From CAYVKM01 sp964452045 (lineage in GTDB: Bacteria > Calditrichota > Calditrichia > RBG-13-44-9), in assembly GCA_964452045.1 (NCBI GenBank), contig CAYVKM010000048.1, positions 1-26,867 on the forward strand: a stretch of 26,867 bases of DNA. Direction: 5' to 3'. The notes under the pieces are model-generated. The model was not told the DNA's origin and searched no databases. It saw only the letters and a list, made by a program, of their open reading frames with translations. Position 1 is the stretch's first letter; every line of letters begins with the position of its first letter. Of the stretch, positions 7,793 to 17,115 are shown piece by piece. The position numbers and the translations under genes were made by a program.

Positions 7793-10090
7793 TCAAAAAT
7801 CATATCCCAGTGAAAAATAGAGCTGATCCCTTTTTTTCTCACTCAAACCATAAGAAATGGCAACCGGCCCCACCGGAGAGGAAGCGGATAAACCCACCGC
7901 CATACCATTGGTAAAGTTTGAGAATTGAAAGTCAGTTCTTTTTGTAAAGATATTGGCCATGCCCCAGTTTACCTGAAAGTTAAATTTTTTATAAAACCGG
8001 AATCGATAGTCTACCCCGGCAGCAGCAAAATTATTTGCCCAGACTTCCTCACGGTGATAGCCGGGTAAAATTGTGGGACCACCTATCCGGAATTTTTCAT
8101 AAACCGGCAGCTCATTTTGCGAGAGACCCAATTCGGTAAACGGAGTAAGAGAATGTCTTTTCCATACAGTCACAGTCCAATCCAGACCGGCCAATACTTT
8201 TCTGTAATTTTGGCCGGCAGAATAATGATTGAGCAGCCATTCCCCCTTCAGGGATAGCCTGCTGCCTTTCACCGGAAAATACCGGTTATCCCGGTTATCA
8301 AAAAGCAAATTTCCGTACAGGCTCCAGTATTGATGCGTTACAGCACTTTGACTCAAGGACAGGTTTTCTTTCAGCCAGACCCGTTGCCCACGTAATCCCA
8401 AATTGAGGAGCACTTTTTTATCGGGCTGCAATCCAAAGCATAACTGACCGATGGCCCGCTCATATTTTAGTTGATCAATTTTATGTCCATCGACATTATA
8501 GAGTTTAAGTAAATTATTCTCGTAGTACCCGGCTCCATTAAAAATAAAGGCAGTGGAAAAAAACCGATTATTGGCAATCTCCAGGCCAGCCCGTTTCCGA
8601 AGTTCGCCATATTGGAGAAAGGGCATAAAGCGGGCCCCCATTCCAAAGAAATTAAAGGGAACAATCTGGGCAAAAGAGTTTGCCCCAATGTCGCTATAAT
8701 AATTTGCACCGATGCCGATTGTCCGGGTTGACAGTTGCATATAATGGATATTGATAATAACATTTTGCGCACCGGAATTTTCCAGCTCCAGCCAGACATT
8801 TTGGAACAGACCGGTAGCATAAAGATTCTCCACACCCGCCAGAGCGAGATCCATGTTATACAAGTAACCTTCCTTCAAAGGAAAATAACTGGCAATAATT
8901 CCCGGTTTAACAAATCCACTGGTTGGTTTATCTCCGATGCGATTTTTGCTGGTTAATATCGTGGAATTGTCAGACGCCAGCTTATGCCCGATAATATTGA
9001 TCTGAGCGATTGTAGCCTGGCTCAGGGCATCCTTATTAAGCAGTCTCTCTGAACTTTTCATCTGATTCATCCTGGCCGCTATCAGTCTTTTGATTTCCGG
9101 CATCTTCTGTTTGGCAGCTTTGTAACCCAGATCAATCAGGGAATCCAGTCCGCTATATTGGGTGTCCGGGTGCTGACCGATTGGCGGTTGTATCAGTACA
9201 TCCGCCAGCCACGCATTTCTCTCCATCTGATCGTCAATCATGATATCGATGGTGTTGTAAGCAATATCAAGCAGATTAGCCGGTTCTCTTTTGGGATTCG
9301 GTTTTTCGGTTACATCCACCGCAATCAAGATATCGGCGCCCATCCGTCGGGCTTCATCGGTAGGAAGTACATCCAGCACCCCGCCATCTACCATTAACTT
9401 ACCGTTATAAAGTGCCGGATAGAACAGCAAAGGAATAGCCATACTTGAGCGCATCGCCTGGGCCAGACCGCCCTTTCCCAGAGCATACACTTTCCCTTCC
9501 CGGACATCCACTGACATGGCCCGGTAGGGGACTTTAAGGCTGTCGAAATTAGACCGGGCGGCAAAATTGGCCGGGGCACTTCTACGGAACAGCTCTTCGC
9601 TGATCCGCTGACCGTTGTTCAGCCCGTACGGAATGGAAATTTTCCAGAATTGAAAATGAATGCGAACCAATGGTTCCATCAGGCCATAGCGCTGGCTTAA
9701 CCAAACATCCCGGGGTTCGGGACTCTGTTGAAAGATGTTGATCCAGTTGATCTGATCAACCAGTTCCTTTAATTCCTTGCCGGTGTACCCGGCGGCCCAT
9801 AGCCCCCCGACAATACTCCCCATACTGCTGCCGGCAATTAAGTCCATTGGTATATTTTCTTCCTCCAGTGCCATCAGCACGCCAATGTGAGCGATTCCCC
9901 GGGCACCGCCCCCACTGAGAGCCTGCCCAACTTTAATGTTCTCATTCCCTGAGCCATCTGGATAGGGGGATGAAGCAAAGCTAAATTGAGTGAGGAAAAA
10001 GAAAGCGGCGAGAAAAATAAAGGAGAGGTAAAAGATTTTTTCTGTGAAAATGTGCTGAATCTGAAAAGAAAGGTCTGATGATGCTTTCAT
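7793..10090 (-). CDS. Patatin-like phospholipase with POTRA and outer-membrane barrel (PlpD-like)
   Basis: Exported lipase fused to an Omp85-type barrel, 765 residues. After a signal segment (about 20-40) comes the patatin domain: oxyanion loop SGGGARG (59-65), nucleophile S89 in GSSMG, and the partner aspartate D235 in DGG. A probable POTRA-like region (about 375-460) and a C-terminal beta-rich barrel ending in phenylalanine follow. This order matches type Vd proteins such as PlpD and the patatin proteins common in Bacteroidetes, which may release or surface-display the lipase domain. The SD is weak (GAGAAATGG), and the ATG gives a long positively charged lead before the hydrophobic core. 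It sits between the GMC oxidoreductase gene (50-base gap) and the molybdenum hydroxylase genes. The lipid substrate is unknown. Confidence 0.93.
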   Translation of the reverse strand: MKASSDLSFQIQHIFTEKIFYLSFIFLAAFFFLTQFSFASSPYPDGSGNENIKVGQALSGGGARGIAHIGVLMALEEENIPMDLIAGSSMGSIVGGLWAAGYTGKELKELVDQINWINIFQQSPEPRDVWLSQRYGLMEPLVRIHFQFWKISIPYGLNNGQRISEELFRRSAPANFAARSNFDSLKVPYRAMSVDVREGKVYALGKGGLAQAMRSSMAIPLLFYPALYNGKLMVDGGVLDVLPTDEARRMGADILIAVDVTEKPNPKREPANLLDIAYNTIDIMIDDQMERNAWLADVLIQPPIGQHPDTQYSGLDSLIDLGYKAAKQKMPEIKRLIAARMNQMKSSERLLNKDALSQATIAQINIIGHKLASDNSTILTSKNRIGDKPTSGFVKPGIIASYFPLKEGYLYNMDLALAGVENLYATGLFQNVWLELENSGAQNVIINIHYMQLSTRTIGIGANYYSDIGANSFAQIVPFNFFGMGARFMPFLQYGELRKRAGLEIANNRFFSTAFIFNGAGYYENNLLKLYNVDGHKIDQLKYERAIGQLCFGLQPDKKVLLNLGLRGQRVWLKENLSLSQSAVTHQYWSLYGNLLFDNRDNRYFPVKGSRLSLKGEWLLNHYSAGQNYRKVLAGLDWTVTVWKRHSLTPFTELGLSQNELPVYEKFRIGGPTILPGYHREEVWANNFAAAGVDYRFRFYKKFNFQVNWGMANIFTKRTDFQFSNFTNGMAVGLSASSPVGPVAISYGLSEKKRDQLYFSLGYDF

Positions 10091-10140
10091 GTTTTTACAC
10101 CATTTCTCTTTTCTAATTCATTTTATGTGTAATAAAACCA

Positions 10141-11724
10141 TTATTGTTCCGAATTAATTTTGGAAGCTTCCGGTATTTTACTTATTGCCCGCTCGGTTAT
10201 CGCAACGATGGAAAGCGATGGATTCAAACCCGGATTGGCCGATATAGCCGAGCCGTCGCAAATGTACATATTTTGGTATCCAAAAACCCGGTTATCTTTA
10301 TCGATGACCCCTTCCGGTGCATCCCGACCCATCACCGCACCACCCAGAATATGAGCGGTGGTCGGAATACCCAGTAGTGTTTCGGTGAGCAGAACGGTTG
10401 GTTTGCCATTCACCAGGCGGGCATAGAGATTGGCCAGATTTTCGGCCTCTGGAATAAAGGGTGTGGGTCGTTTGCCTTTTTCCATGGAGGATTTCATTCC
10501 CAATTTTCCCCGACTAAACCGCAGGGTGCTGTCCAGGGTTTGCATATGTAACAGGATCTGAGTCCGTTTGGCCCAGTTCCAGACAAAGTATGTTCGAGGA
10601 TTTTGTATGGGATGCCGGAAAAAATCCCGGAACATCATTTTGAGCCGAATGGATATTAGCTTTCCATGAGCCATGGGACTCATTAACAGCCGCCAGAATC
10701 CTGAACCGGAGGAGTAGCGCACCGGTTCCAGGTGACTGTGCTGATCGGTATGCAGGATGGAACCGATGGCGATACCATCCGAGAAAGCGGTGTTTTTATC
10801 AAAGGTGGTTACCCCTATCAGGCTCTCTGAATTGGTCCGGATGTTTCCCCCGATTTTAGGGGAGAGATTGGGAAGGGACTTTTCTTTCAGTTTCAACAGC
10901 AGCGGAATTGTTCCCAGAACGCCCCCGGCAAAGATGATTCCTTTACAGCGGTATGATCCTTTCTTCTTAAAAAAGCTGGTAGATTTCTTCCAGTTTACCT
11001 GGTAACCATCCGAACCATCGCTTACCGTTAGCGGTTGCACATCATAGACTTCCGATTCTGCCTGAATGGTGACGCCTTTTTTCCGGGCAAGATAGAGGTA
11101 ATTTTTGTCGAGTGTGTTCTTGGCATTGTAGCGACAGCCGGTCATGCAACCGCCACAAAAATTACAGCCGGCGCGTTCCGGCCCCTCCCCGTTAAAATAA
11201 GGATCGGGAACAGTAATATTCGGTTTGCCAAAGAAAACCGCCACATTTGTTGCTTCGAATTGATCCTCCTTACGAATGTCTGAAGCCAGTTTTTGCAGGG
11301 CCAGGTCCCCGGTTTCCAGACGCGGATTCCGGGCGGTCCCCAGCATGCGCAGGCCCATTTGATAAAATGGTTTTAGTTCGTCTTCCCAGTCCGCCAGATG
11401 CTTCCAGCTTGGTGCCAGAAAAAATTCTTTTTTCGGAATGGGAAGGGTATTAGCATAAACCAGTGAACCACCTCCGACGCCCACGCCAGACAAAATGGTA
11501 ATATGCCGGAAAAAGGAAAGTTTGAAAAAACCAAAGAAACGGATACCGGGCATCCAGAACCATCGCTTCACATTCCAGTTGGTTTTGGGAAAATCCCGTG
11601 CGGCCAGCCATTTCCCCTTTTCCAGCACCAGGACTTTGTATCCCTTTTCCGCCAGACGAAGGGCCGATACCGACCCGCCAAATCCGGAGCCGATGATAAT
11701 ATAGTCGTAATCAAAATCTGACAT
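10141..11724 (-). CDS. GMC oxidoreductase, cholesterol-oxidase-like, with four-cysteine motif
   Basis: FAD-dependent alcohol oxidoreductase of 527 residues. The N-terminal Rossmann motif is GSGFGG (12-17), and the conserved acidic end of beta-2 lies in LVLEKG. GVGVGGGSLVYA (80-91) is the second GMC signature. C187, C190, C193 and C197 form CxxCxxCxxxC, ferredoxin-like spacing known in the ChoD-like actinobacterial branch; it may hold an iron-sulfur cluster or zinc. The C-terminal part has the GGAVMG and NPSLSIVAITER segments typical of the sterol/alcohol oxidase branch. AGAAGGAAAG 7 bases before the ATG supports the start. The aldehyde dehydrogenase gene is upstream and the patatin gene downstream, so a role in oxidising an alcohol to an aldehyde or ketone fits, without proof of substrate. 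Confidence 0.88.
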   Translation of the reverse strand: MSDFDYDYIIIGSGFGGSVSALRLAEKGYKVLVLEKGKWLAARDFPKTNWNVKRWFWMPGIRFFGFFKLSFFRHITILSGVGVGGGSLVYANTLPIPKKEFFLAPSWKHLADWEDELKPFYQMGLRMLGTARNPRLETGDLALQKLASDIRKEDQFEATNVAVFFGKPNITVPDPYFNGEGPERAGCNFCGGCMTGCRYNAKNTLDKNYLYLARKKGVTIQAESEVYDVQPLTVSDGSDGYQVNWKKSTSFFKKKGSYRCKGIIFAGGVLGTIPLLLKLKEKSLPNLSPKIGGNIRTNSESLIGVTTFDKNTAFSDGIAIGSILHTDQHSHLEPVRYSSGSGFWRLLMSPMAHGKLISIRLKMMFRDFFRHPIQNPRTYFVWNWAKRTQILLHMQTLDSTLRFSRGKLGMKSSMEKGKRPTPFIPEAENLANLYARLVNGKPTVLLTETLLGIPTTAHILGGAVMGRDAPEGVIDKDNRVFGYQNMYICDGSAISANPGLNPSLSIVAITERAISKIPEASKINSEQ

Positions 11725-11807
11725 CTAAAAACTTTCCTTCTGCCTTAGTGATTCCGGAGATTCATATTTATGCCGATCCGTTTTTATTTTTCCCAATCTG
11801 ACAAGTT

Positions 11808-13247
11808 CTAAAAATGTTTGATCAGAAAATCGATCAGCTTCTTTTTCCAATCCGGATAGGGGGCATATAAAAATTTAAAGGGGCTGAACCTGGTACCTTT
11901 CAGGATTGCCCGTTCATGGGAAAAAGCCCGGAATCCATAAAATCCATGGGAATTGCCAAAACCGCTGTCCCGTAATCCGCCGAAGGGCAGCCCACTGTGA
12001 AGAAACTGGATAACCACATCATTGATCACTGCCCCACCGGAGCGGGTATTTGCCAATATATGATTGATGTTTTTCCGGCTCTTGCTAAAGATATAAATCC
12101 CCAGAGGATATTCATGCTCATCGATTATTTTCAGGGCTTCTGCCAGGGATTTGTACGAAAGCACCGGGAGCACCGGGCCGAAGATTTCCTCCTTCATGAG
12201 CCTGAGATCGGGAGGAATGCGGGATACAATTACAGGCGGTATATATTTATCCCCATTTTCCGGAATGTTTCCGCTTTCCAGGCATGCACCGGATTTAACC
12301 GCCTCGCTCAAAAGATTCTTCAACCGGGTATAATGTTTCTGGTCCACAATTCTGGCAAAGTCCGGGCTATTTTCCCGGTCAGCTTCGGTGTGGCCGTAAA
12401 CCCGGGAGATTTCCGCTTTGAGAACCTTAATAAATTTTTGATAATAATTCTCCTGGACCAACAAGTAATCTGGTGCCACACAGGTCTGACCGGAATTCAT
12501 ATATTTTCCCCAGACAATTTTCCGGGCTGCATCATTTAAATCAGCTGTTTCATCTACGATTACCGGGGATTTACCTCCCAGTTCCAGGGTTATCGAGCTT
12601 AAATTTTCCGCAGCTGCTTTCATCACAATTTTGCCAATGGATGAACTCCCGGTAAATAAAATATGATCGAAAGGTTTTTTCAGCAGTTCGGTAGCCACGA
12701 TTTTATCCCCGTTTATCACCGCAATCTCATTTTCCGGGAATAATTCGGTAATCATATCATTCAGCAGGCGACAGGTATTCTGCGAGATTTCTGAGGGTTT
12801 CAGAATGATGCAATTCCCGGCAGATATGGCTGAAATGAGGGGACCGATGGACAGCATGAAAGGAAAATTCCAGGGAGAAATGATCAGTACACTGCCCATC
12901 GGTTCATAGCGAATCCAGGAGCGGGTGACCAGCATCTGTCTGGTTGGAACCGCTCTCTTCGGTCTCATCCATTTTCGAAGTTGCCTTCTGGCATATCTCA
13001 GTTCGATGAGTGTGGCATATATCTCTTCCAGATCCACTTCAGGCTCGGGCTTTTTGAAATCCGCATAGACCGCCTCCCGGATTTTTTGACGGTTATTTAA
13101 CATCCAGTTTTCAATCTTTTTCAGTTTGTCAATGCGGATTTTGACTGAAGATTGCCCGACGAGTTGTTTGTTTTTTTGCTGCGCATCGAAAACGGCATCG
13201 ATCCGCTCCTTTAAAGTATTCGAACAGACTTCTGTGGTTTGCGGCAT
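11808..13247 (-). CDS. Aldehyde dehydrogenase, class-3-like (fatty aldehyde type)
   Basis: NAD(P)-dependent aldehyde dehydrogenase. A longer reading frame opens at a GTG at 13307, but no SD precedes it; AGGA lies 11 bases before the ATG at 13247, giving 479 residues in the class-3 range. SPWNFPF, FTGSSSIGK (cofactor loop), ELGGKSP with the general-base glutamate (E222) and GQTC with the catalytic cysteine (C256) are all present. The end, from LPFGGLRDSGFG through GFRAFSHERAI, resembles class 3 and fatty aldehyde dehydrogenases. It finishes with a basic, hydrophobic tail (about 20 residues after KFLYAPYPDW) that could sit on a membrane. It lies between acetate kinase and the GMC oxidoreductase and would oxidise the aldehyde made by the latter; this is inference. 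Confidence 0.92.
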   Translation of the reverse strand: MPQTTEVCSNTLKERIDAVFDAQQKNKQLVGQSSVKIRIDKLKKIENWMLNNRQKIREAVYADFKKPEPEVDLEEIYATLIELRYARRQLRKWMRPKRAVPTRQMLVTRSWIRYEPMGSVLIISPWNFPFMLSIGPLISAISAGNCIILKPSEISQNTCRLLNDMITELFPENEIAVINGDKIVATELLKKPFDHILFTGSSSIGKIVMKAAAENLSSITLELGGKSPVIVDETADLNDAARKIVWGKYMNSGQTCVAPDYLLVQENYYQKFIKVLKAEISRVYGHTEADRENSPDFARIVDQKHYTRLKNLLSEAVKSGACLESGNIPENGDKYIPPVIVSRIPPDLRLMKEEIFGPVLPVLSYKSLAEALKIIDEHEYPLGIYIFSKSRKNINHILANTRSGGAVINDVVIQFLHSGLPFGGLRDSGFGNSHGFYGFRAFSHERAILKGTRFSPFKFLYAPYPDWKKKLIDFLIKHF

Positions 13248-13362
13248 AATGAATCGTGTCCTGATTTTTTCAGATGCGTGAAAATAAAACTTCCGATTGA
13301 AAATCACAAATTAAATTCGAAATGACCACATCCTTTTAAAATATTCTTTATACTTAAATTTA

Positions 13363-14562
13363 TCATGGTTTGGAGGTAATTATTTTCCGGGTATGCCGGC
13401 CAATCATGAGTTCTTCATTTGTTTTTATCACCCGTACGATAACCGGTTTGTCTTTTATTGATATAACCGAAGCATTCTGTTCATTCAGGGTTTTATCAAG
13501 ATAAATACCCAGATAGTCCAGTTGATTGCATATTCGCTCCCGAATTTCCGGTGCATTTTCGCCAATACCGCCGGTAAAAATCAGGAGATCAATTCCGCCC
13601 AGAACAGCGGTAAGAGCACCGAGACATTTTTTGGCCTGGTAGCAGAAAAGCTCAATTGCTTCTGCTGCGTGGGGCTCTTTCTTTTGCTTTTCGATCAGCA
13701 CCTTCATGTCCGACGTGATGCCGGATATTCCGGTGAGGCCGGATTGTTGATTGATGAGCTCATTAAGCCGGTCAATTTTCAGATGCTTTTCTTTTAGCAG
13801 ATAAATCAGGATTCCCGGATCAAGATCTCCGGAGCGCGAACTCATCATCAGACCACCAGCCGGGGTGAAACCCATGGTGGTATCCAAACTCCTGCCATCT
13901 TTGACTGCGGCCATGCTCGCCCCGTTACCCAGATGGGCAATGATTATCCGTCCGGAATCCGCAGACTTTATCTCTATTTGCTTCAGCTCGCTCAATATGT
14001 ATTCATAGGAAAGTCCGTGGAATCCGTATCGTTGAACCCCCTGCTGATACAACTCCCGTGGGATGGCAAACATTTTCGCCGGTTTCGGCATATTGCGGTG
14101 GAAGGAAGTATCGAAGCAGGCAACCTGTTTGAGTTTGGGATATAATTTATGCAGGGATTGGATGGCCTTGATCTGGTGAGGCAGATGATCCGGGGCGAAT
14201 GGAATAAGATTTTTTAAAGATTTAATAAGTGTCTCTGTTATCAGGCTTGGTTTTTTGTGTTTTTCCCCGCCATGCACCACCCGGTGCCCGATAGCAGTTA
14301 TGGTATGTTTGGGATAATCCGATTTTAGCCATTTGGAAAGTGTCTCGAGTGCCGTATGGTGATCTGGCAAATCCATGTTTTGCTGAATAACATTATCACC
14401 CCGGGAATTCTTCACCTGAAAGGAACCATTCGTTTCACCGATTTTGGAAAAGTCTCCTTTAAACAGAATTTCTTCTGAATCTCCCATCTCATATAGAGCA
14501 AATTTCAGACTGGAGGAACCGCTGTTTATGGTTAGAATTTTTTGATTATCTTTTTTAGCCAT
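13363..14562 (-). CDS. ackA: Acetate kinase
   Basis: Converts acetyl phosphate and ADP to acetate and ATP, or the reverse. The 399 residues match the family. Signature TINSGSSSLKF (11-21), the substrate segments VVHGGEKH and GFHGLSYEY, the HLGNGAS loop, and FTGGIGENAPEIRER near residue 330 are all intact. The ATG lacks a strong SD, and the MFS gene ends 41 bases upstream, so translation may depend on the upstream transcript. A phosphotransacetylase gene is usually near ackA but is not in this window, so the source of acetyl phosphate is not shown. Confidence 0.97.
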   Translation of the reverse strand: MAKKDNQKILTINSGSSSLKFALYEMGDSEEILFKGDFSKIGETNGSFQVKNSRGDNVIQQNMDLPDHHTALETLSKWLKSDYPKHTITAIGHRVVHGGEKHKKPSLITETLIKSLKNLIPFAPDHLPHQIKAIQSLHKLYPKLKQVACFDTSFHRNMPKPAKMFAIPRELYQQGVQRYGFHGLSYEYILSELKQIEIKSADSGRIIIAHLGNGASMAAVKDGRSLDTTMGFTPAGGLMMSSRSGDLDPGILIYLLKEKHLKIDRLNELINQQSGLTGISGITSDMKVLIEKQKKEPHAAEAIELFCYQAKKCLGALTAVLGGIDLLIFTGGIGENAPEIRERICNQLDYLGIYLDKTLNEQNASVISIKDKPVIVRVIKTNEELMIGRHTRKIITSKP

Positions 14563-14603
14563 ATTTAAGGTCGATTTTGCTTTTCTAAACTTTCCTTATG
14601 ACT

Positions 14604-16019
14604 TCATTTTTTCTGAATTGCTTTCTGATCTTTGTTAACGCCCTTTTTGGCATGTTTGGGAGATTTAAGCCCAAAAGAAAGCAGAAAGCCGATGACTGCT
14701 GCCACTGTCACGGTCAGATAAATTTCATGAAATCCTTCCAGGGTTCCGGTGTTGGAAGCCATAAAAGCACCGGCCAGCGTCGTTCCGATCATGATCCCAA
14801 AACTACTGACCAGGCTAACCAGACTCTGGGCAGAGGCCCGCTCCATATCATTTGTTTCGGCCAGAGCCACATATCTAACCGGGGCGCCCAGCAGGGCGCT
14901 AAGCCCCACACCGATAATAATCTGGAATCCAATAAAGCCCAACAGATTGTGGGCAGTAGTGAATAAAAATGCACCCAGTGCGGTAAAAAATGTTCCGATT
15001 AACAGAACGAATCTGGCTCCGGCCCGATCCACCAGTATTCCCATCGGTTCGGTAAACAGCACCAGGGTTAAAGCCCCTGCGGCCATTAAGGAGCCGGCCG
15101 CACCGGTTTTGATATTCAGTGCTCTTACCGCATAAAGGGGCAGAAAAACCAGACCGGCTTCGGCAATACCCCCGGCAAATGACAGGTACAAACCAATATC
15201 GAGTTGATGTTTTTTAAAGAGTCCGGGTGAAACAACCGGGGCTTTTGGTCGTCGTTCCAGTTGGATAAAGATAATGAGCAGAAATAGACCAGCCACTATC
15301 CAGGACCAGATTCCCGAAGAAACCAAACTTCCCAGCAGATCTTTGCTATTCAACTGATTTAAGCCATAAGTGAGCGTGGCCAACCCCATCCCCAGGAAAA
15401 CCATTCCCTGCACATCGAGCGGATGCTCATGAACTCCCTGGTCCCGCGGCAGGTTCCGGGCACTATAGAAAAGAATCACTACGGCAATCGGCAAATTCAA
15501 ATAGAAGATGGATGTCCAGCCCAACCATTGGGTAAGCCATCCGCCAACCGGTGGTCCGATTATCGCAGCAATTCCCCAGACCACTCCATTAAAACCCAGT
15601 GCCATACCCTGCCGGTCTTTGGGAAAGGTCTCTCCGATAACTGTTGTAGCAATAGGAAAAATACCACCGGCACCCAGAGCCTGTATAGCACGGGCGACCA
15701 GCAGATGGAGAAAGTTCGGAGAAAGAGCCGCCCATAATGAGCCAGAAGCAAAAATTACCACATCCAACAAAATAATTCTTTTTCGGCCGAACCGGTCCGA
15801 TAAGGCTGCCATTAAGGGAATGGAGACCACGTAAACCAGTAAGTACAGGGTAATAATCCAGGGAATTTGACGCTCGGTTATGGATAATTCCTTGATGATT
15901 ACCGGTATGGCCGGGGATACGATGGAGATATCCAGTGCCGCCATAAAAACACCCAGCATTAAGGCGATAAGGACTTTCCATTGAGCAGGGGTAATCGGTG
16001 TTTTTACTTTAGTTGTCAA
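14604..16019 (-). CDS. MFS multidrug-type exporter, DHA2-like (14 helices)
   Basis: Inner-membrane drug:proton antiporter-type transporter of 471 residues. Motif A appears as ALSDRFGRKR after helix 2, motif D1 as LDISIVSPAIPV in helix 1, and motif C as IIGPPVGGW in helix 5. Extra helices in the middle (from LDVQGMVFLGMG to the basic loop ERRPKAP) indicate the 14-helix DHA2 layout rather than 12. The start is TTG (TTGACAAC), with only a weak AGAG nearby; no ATG lies before the first helix, so TTG is the best choice. It follows the CPBP protease gene by 94 bases and precedes ackA by 41. The exported compound cannot be named. Confidence 0.9.
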   Translation of the reverse strand: MTTKVKTPITPAQWKVLIALMLGVFMAALDISIVSPAIPVIIKELSITERQIPWIITLYLLVYVVSIPLMAALSDRFGRKRIILLDVVIFASGSLWAALSPNFLHLLVARAIQALGAGGIFPIATTVIGETFPKDRQGMALGFNGVVWGIAAIIGPPVGGWLTQWLGWTSIFYLNLPIAVVILFYSARNLPRDQGVHEHPLDVQGMVFLGMGLATLTYGLNQLNSKDLLGSLVSSGIWSWIVAGLFLLIIFIQLERRPKAPVVSPGLFKKHQLDIGLYLSFAGGIAEAGLVFLPLYAVRALNIKTGAAGSLMAAGALTLVLFTEPMGILVDRAGARFVLLIGTFFTALGAFLFTTAHNLLGFIGFQIIIGVGLSALLGAPVRYVALAETNDMERASAQSLVSLVSSFGIMIGTTLAGAFMASNTGTLEGFHEIYLTVTVAAVIGFLLSFGLKSPKHAKKGVNKDQKAIQKK

Positions 16020-16113
16020 AGAGCTCTTTCTCTGAATTATTTAAATTTTTATGTTGTATCTTATCTTTCATCTGCAGATACCCTTATTATTTTGATACAG
16101 TGGAGAAAAGCAT

Positions 16114-16824
16114 TTATTTTGCACCCAGCAATGGTAAAAGGACAATGCCGATAAAATCCTGCAAAAAATGCATTACGATGGGTGCGATTAAGCTGCCTCG
16201 CCAGAGATAAACAATGGCAAATACAAATCCCATAAAACCGACGGTAATAACACCGGCGGTTCCCTCGTAGCCATGTCCCAGGGAGAAGATAAATGCTGAG
16301 AGAATAACAGCAAAAAAGGTACTGGAAAAAATATTATTAAAGCGCAACAATAGATATCCCCGGAAGATAGTCTCTTCGGAAATGGCAACAATGGTTACCA
16401 GGATAAAACCAAGGATAGACTCAAATATTCCCCCGGTCGCTTCCAGCGAAGGAATAGGCGTGGCCGGTGAAGAGAATCCGGCAGCTACCAATAACTGATC
16501 CAGAAATCCGGCCGCGTAAAACATGGGGATGAAAAGCAGCGCACCGATTGCTGCCTCGCGAAGTCCGTTTCGGCCAACCCAGCCGATCATTTTAACTGAT
16601 TCCCGGTTCCGCCAGAGAAAAAAGATGACCAGGGAGACCAGCGCCAGATCCCTGAGAATGGTGGAAACACCAGCCAGCACAAAGCTGATGGTACCTTCTT
16701 TTACCGCAAAAAATGAAAATGCCATGGAGGGGGCGATCAGAAAAAGAAAGACTGCCACTTCAATAATCTGTTCCCTGCGGGACAAAGATTCGCTGTTCCA
16801 GGAATTGTTAAGTTGAATCGACAT
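16114..16824 (-). CDS. CPBP-family intramembrane metalloprotease (CAAX protease-like)
   Basis: Polytopic inner-membrane protein of 236 residues of the ABI/CPBP (Rce1-like) family. The catalytic motifs are complete: EETIFR (E150, E151, R155), FSLGH (H184) and HFLQD (H219, D223). In eukaryotes such enzymes trim prenylated proteins; bacterial members often act in bacteriocin immunity, signalling-protease cascades or protein sorting, mostly uncharacterised. AGGAGG 7 bases before the ATG is a strong start. The gap upstream to the DUF4097 gene is 291 bases with a weak promoter candidate, so this gene may open the transcript that runs through the MFS, ackA and aldehyde dehydrogenase genes. Confidence 0.93.
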   Translation of the reverse strand: MSIQLNNSWNSESLSRREQIIEVAVFLFLIAPSMAFSFFAVKEGTISFVLAGVSTILRDLALVSLVIFFLWRNRESVKMIGWVGRNGLREAAIGALLFIPMFYAAGFLDQLLVAAGFSSPATPIPSLEATGGIFESILGFILVTIVAISEETIFRGYLLLRFNNIFSSTFFAVILSAFIFSLGHGYEGTAGVITVGFMGFVFAIVYLWRGSLIAPIVMHFLQDFIGIVLLPLLGAK

Positions 16825-16899
16825 AGTTAGTCCTCCTGCTAAAGGTGATATAGAATGTTGCGCCTCTTGTGCCTTGTAGACGGTAAAATATTTAAATAA

Positions 16900-16928
16900 T
16901 ATTTATGAAGATTTTATGAATTTGTTAA
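16900..16928 (-). promoter_or_regulatory. Weak promoter candidate upstream of the CPBP protease gene
   Basis: On the minus strand TTAACA (16923-16928, five of six to the -35 consensus) is followed after 17 bases by TAAATA (16900-16905, three of six to the -10 consensus). It lies within the 291-base gap before the CPBP gene, which otherwise holds no open frame longer than about 25 codons. The surrounding bases are very AT-rich, so a chance match is quite possible. Confidence 0.25.
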
Positions 16929-17115
16929 ACCGTAATAAGTGGTTAATCAAAGGGGGGTAAATAGCCGATGAACAATTGAAGGGTGATTTGATTAATTCCG
17001 TGAACAGGGAAAAGAAATCCGATCATTAGCTCATGGTTGTCCCGCTCCTAACCGGAGGTGACTAATAGCAGAATGTTAAGTTGCAGAGGACGTTGTACTG
17101 ATTCAGATCACATCC

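Noticed and set aside
11808..13307. Upstream GTG start for the aldehyde dehydrogenase
   Set aside because: No SD precedes the GTG at 13307, and the extra 20 residues are not typical of the family; the ATG at 13247 is preferred.
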